Positions 63,899 through 64,000 of a stretch of DNA of 64,000 bases are shown one piece after another. Each line of letters starts with the position of its first letter. Positions within the stretch are counted from its first letter, which is position 1. Both the position numbers and the translations under genes were made by a program. The notes beneath the pieces were generated by a model. That model ran no database searches. It saw only the letters and a list, made by a program, of their open reading frames with translations, and was not told the DNA's origin. The stretch comes from Mangrovimicrobium sp033283385 (GTDB lineage: Bacteria > Pseudomonadota > Gammaproteobacteria > Pseudomonadales > Halieaceae), in NCBI GenBank assembly GCA_033283385.1, contig JAWMQQ010000006.1:13781-77780 (forward strand), written 5' to 3'.

Positions 63899-64000
63899 GT
63901 GGCTAAAAAAGTGCTCGGGATCCTGTTGCTTATGCTTGTAGGTTACTTCGTCTACTATCAGGTGTTTTCAGCAAGGGCCCAGGATAGAAGAATTGCGAAA
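63899..64000 (+). CDS. Cassette 8 membrane-anchored protein, 5' part
   Basis: The ORF is cut by the right window edge after 34 codons. From a GTG start it encodes a basic start (AKK), one hydrophobic helix (VLGILLLMLVGYFVYY) and a charged stretch (ARAQDRRIAK), so a single-span membrane or secreted protein is expected. The ribosome-binding site is weak (GAGTAGCGGCGC). Confidence 0.6.
   Translation, partial: MAKKVLGILLLMLVGYFVYYQVFSARAQDRRIAK

Larger units (their letters stand above)
61095..64000 (+). mobile_element. Chromosomal integron cassette array, at least eight cassettes
   Basis: Cassettes begin at 61401, 61771, 62087, 62570, 62924, 63281, 63579 and 63877; the eighth is cut by the window. 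In each of cassettes 1-7 the starting core is the reverse complement of the outer core of its own attC: GTTAAGT/ACTTAAC, GTTATGT/ACATAAC, GTTAGGT/ACCTAAC, GTTACGT/ACGTAAC (twice), GTTACGG/CCGTAAC and GTTATGG/CCATAAC. Five attC sites are close relatives of about 60 bp, as is typical of sedentary chromosomal integrons. All recognisable cassette genes face away from intI. Confidence 0.95.

Overview
The window is GC-rich, tightly packed gammaproteobacterial chromosome. Gene order points to a Pseudomonas/Cellvibrionales-type genome, perhaps Halieaceae or Microbulbifer-like; the family assignment is inference. Key blocks are dksA-gluQ-cbrX-cbrA-cbrB-(crcZ)-pcnB-folK-dNK-panB-panC, and pilG-pilI-pilJ-chpA-chpC with a divergent tonB. 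No rRNA, tRNA or CRISPR array was seen.

Layout. 1-6070: end of a berberine-bridge FAD oxidoreductase, a PhoX/DUF839 protein with a strong terminator, a secreted di-haem CxxCH protein, a DUF347 membrane protein and a PAP2 phosphatase. 6070-12620 (minus): acs, panC, panB, a deoxynucleoside kinase, folK and pcnB. 12700-17880 (minus): an intergenic CrcZ-like small RNA with a sigma-54 promoter, then cbrB, cbrA and a small overlapping cbrX. 17947-19290: gluQ and dksA. 19526-28825: sfsA, an M15 peptidase, ppa, PPi-dependent phosphofructokinase, mpl, an RND/MMPL exporter, YkgJ-like and LON-N-like proteins and a winged-helix-like protein. 28902-39820: the type IV pilus chemosensory cluster and TonB. 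39891-42963: rnt, pyrC and argG. 43113-50238: a seven-gene envelope glycan cluster (ELM1-like, four glycosyltransferases, a YrbL-like kinase-fold protein, an O-antigen ligase). 50318-56874: an esterase, an XRE-cupin regulator, a VOC protein, a GH79 heparanase-like hydrolase, trxC, an ACT protein, an MBL-fold protein and a small membrane protein.

56871-64000 is the accessory region. The error-prone polymerase gene dnaE2 lies directly downstream of an integron integrase gene, intI, and each gene has its own near-perfect LexA (SOS) box. Divergent from intI is an attI junction followed by seven complete gene cassettes and part of an eighth, delimited by seven attC sites. Every complete cassette obeys the rule that its first core site is the reverse complement of the outer core of its own attC. 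Cassettes 1-3 are AT-rich and carry ordinary small unknown ORFs. Cassettes 4-7 are GC-rich, fall into two paralogous pairs, and carry ribosome-binding sites whose reading frames run through attC, in three cases into the next cassette. This is the most unusual feature of the window.

A second genome-wide feature is a REP-like palindromic family (GTAGGAGC...GCTCCTAC) at eight loci. It supplies stop codons to three genes, sits where a ribosome-binding site is needed for a fourth, and is read in frame inside the start of an MBL-fold gene.
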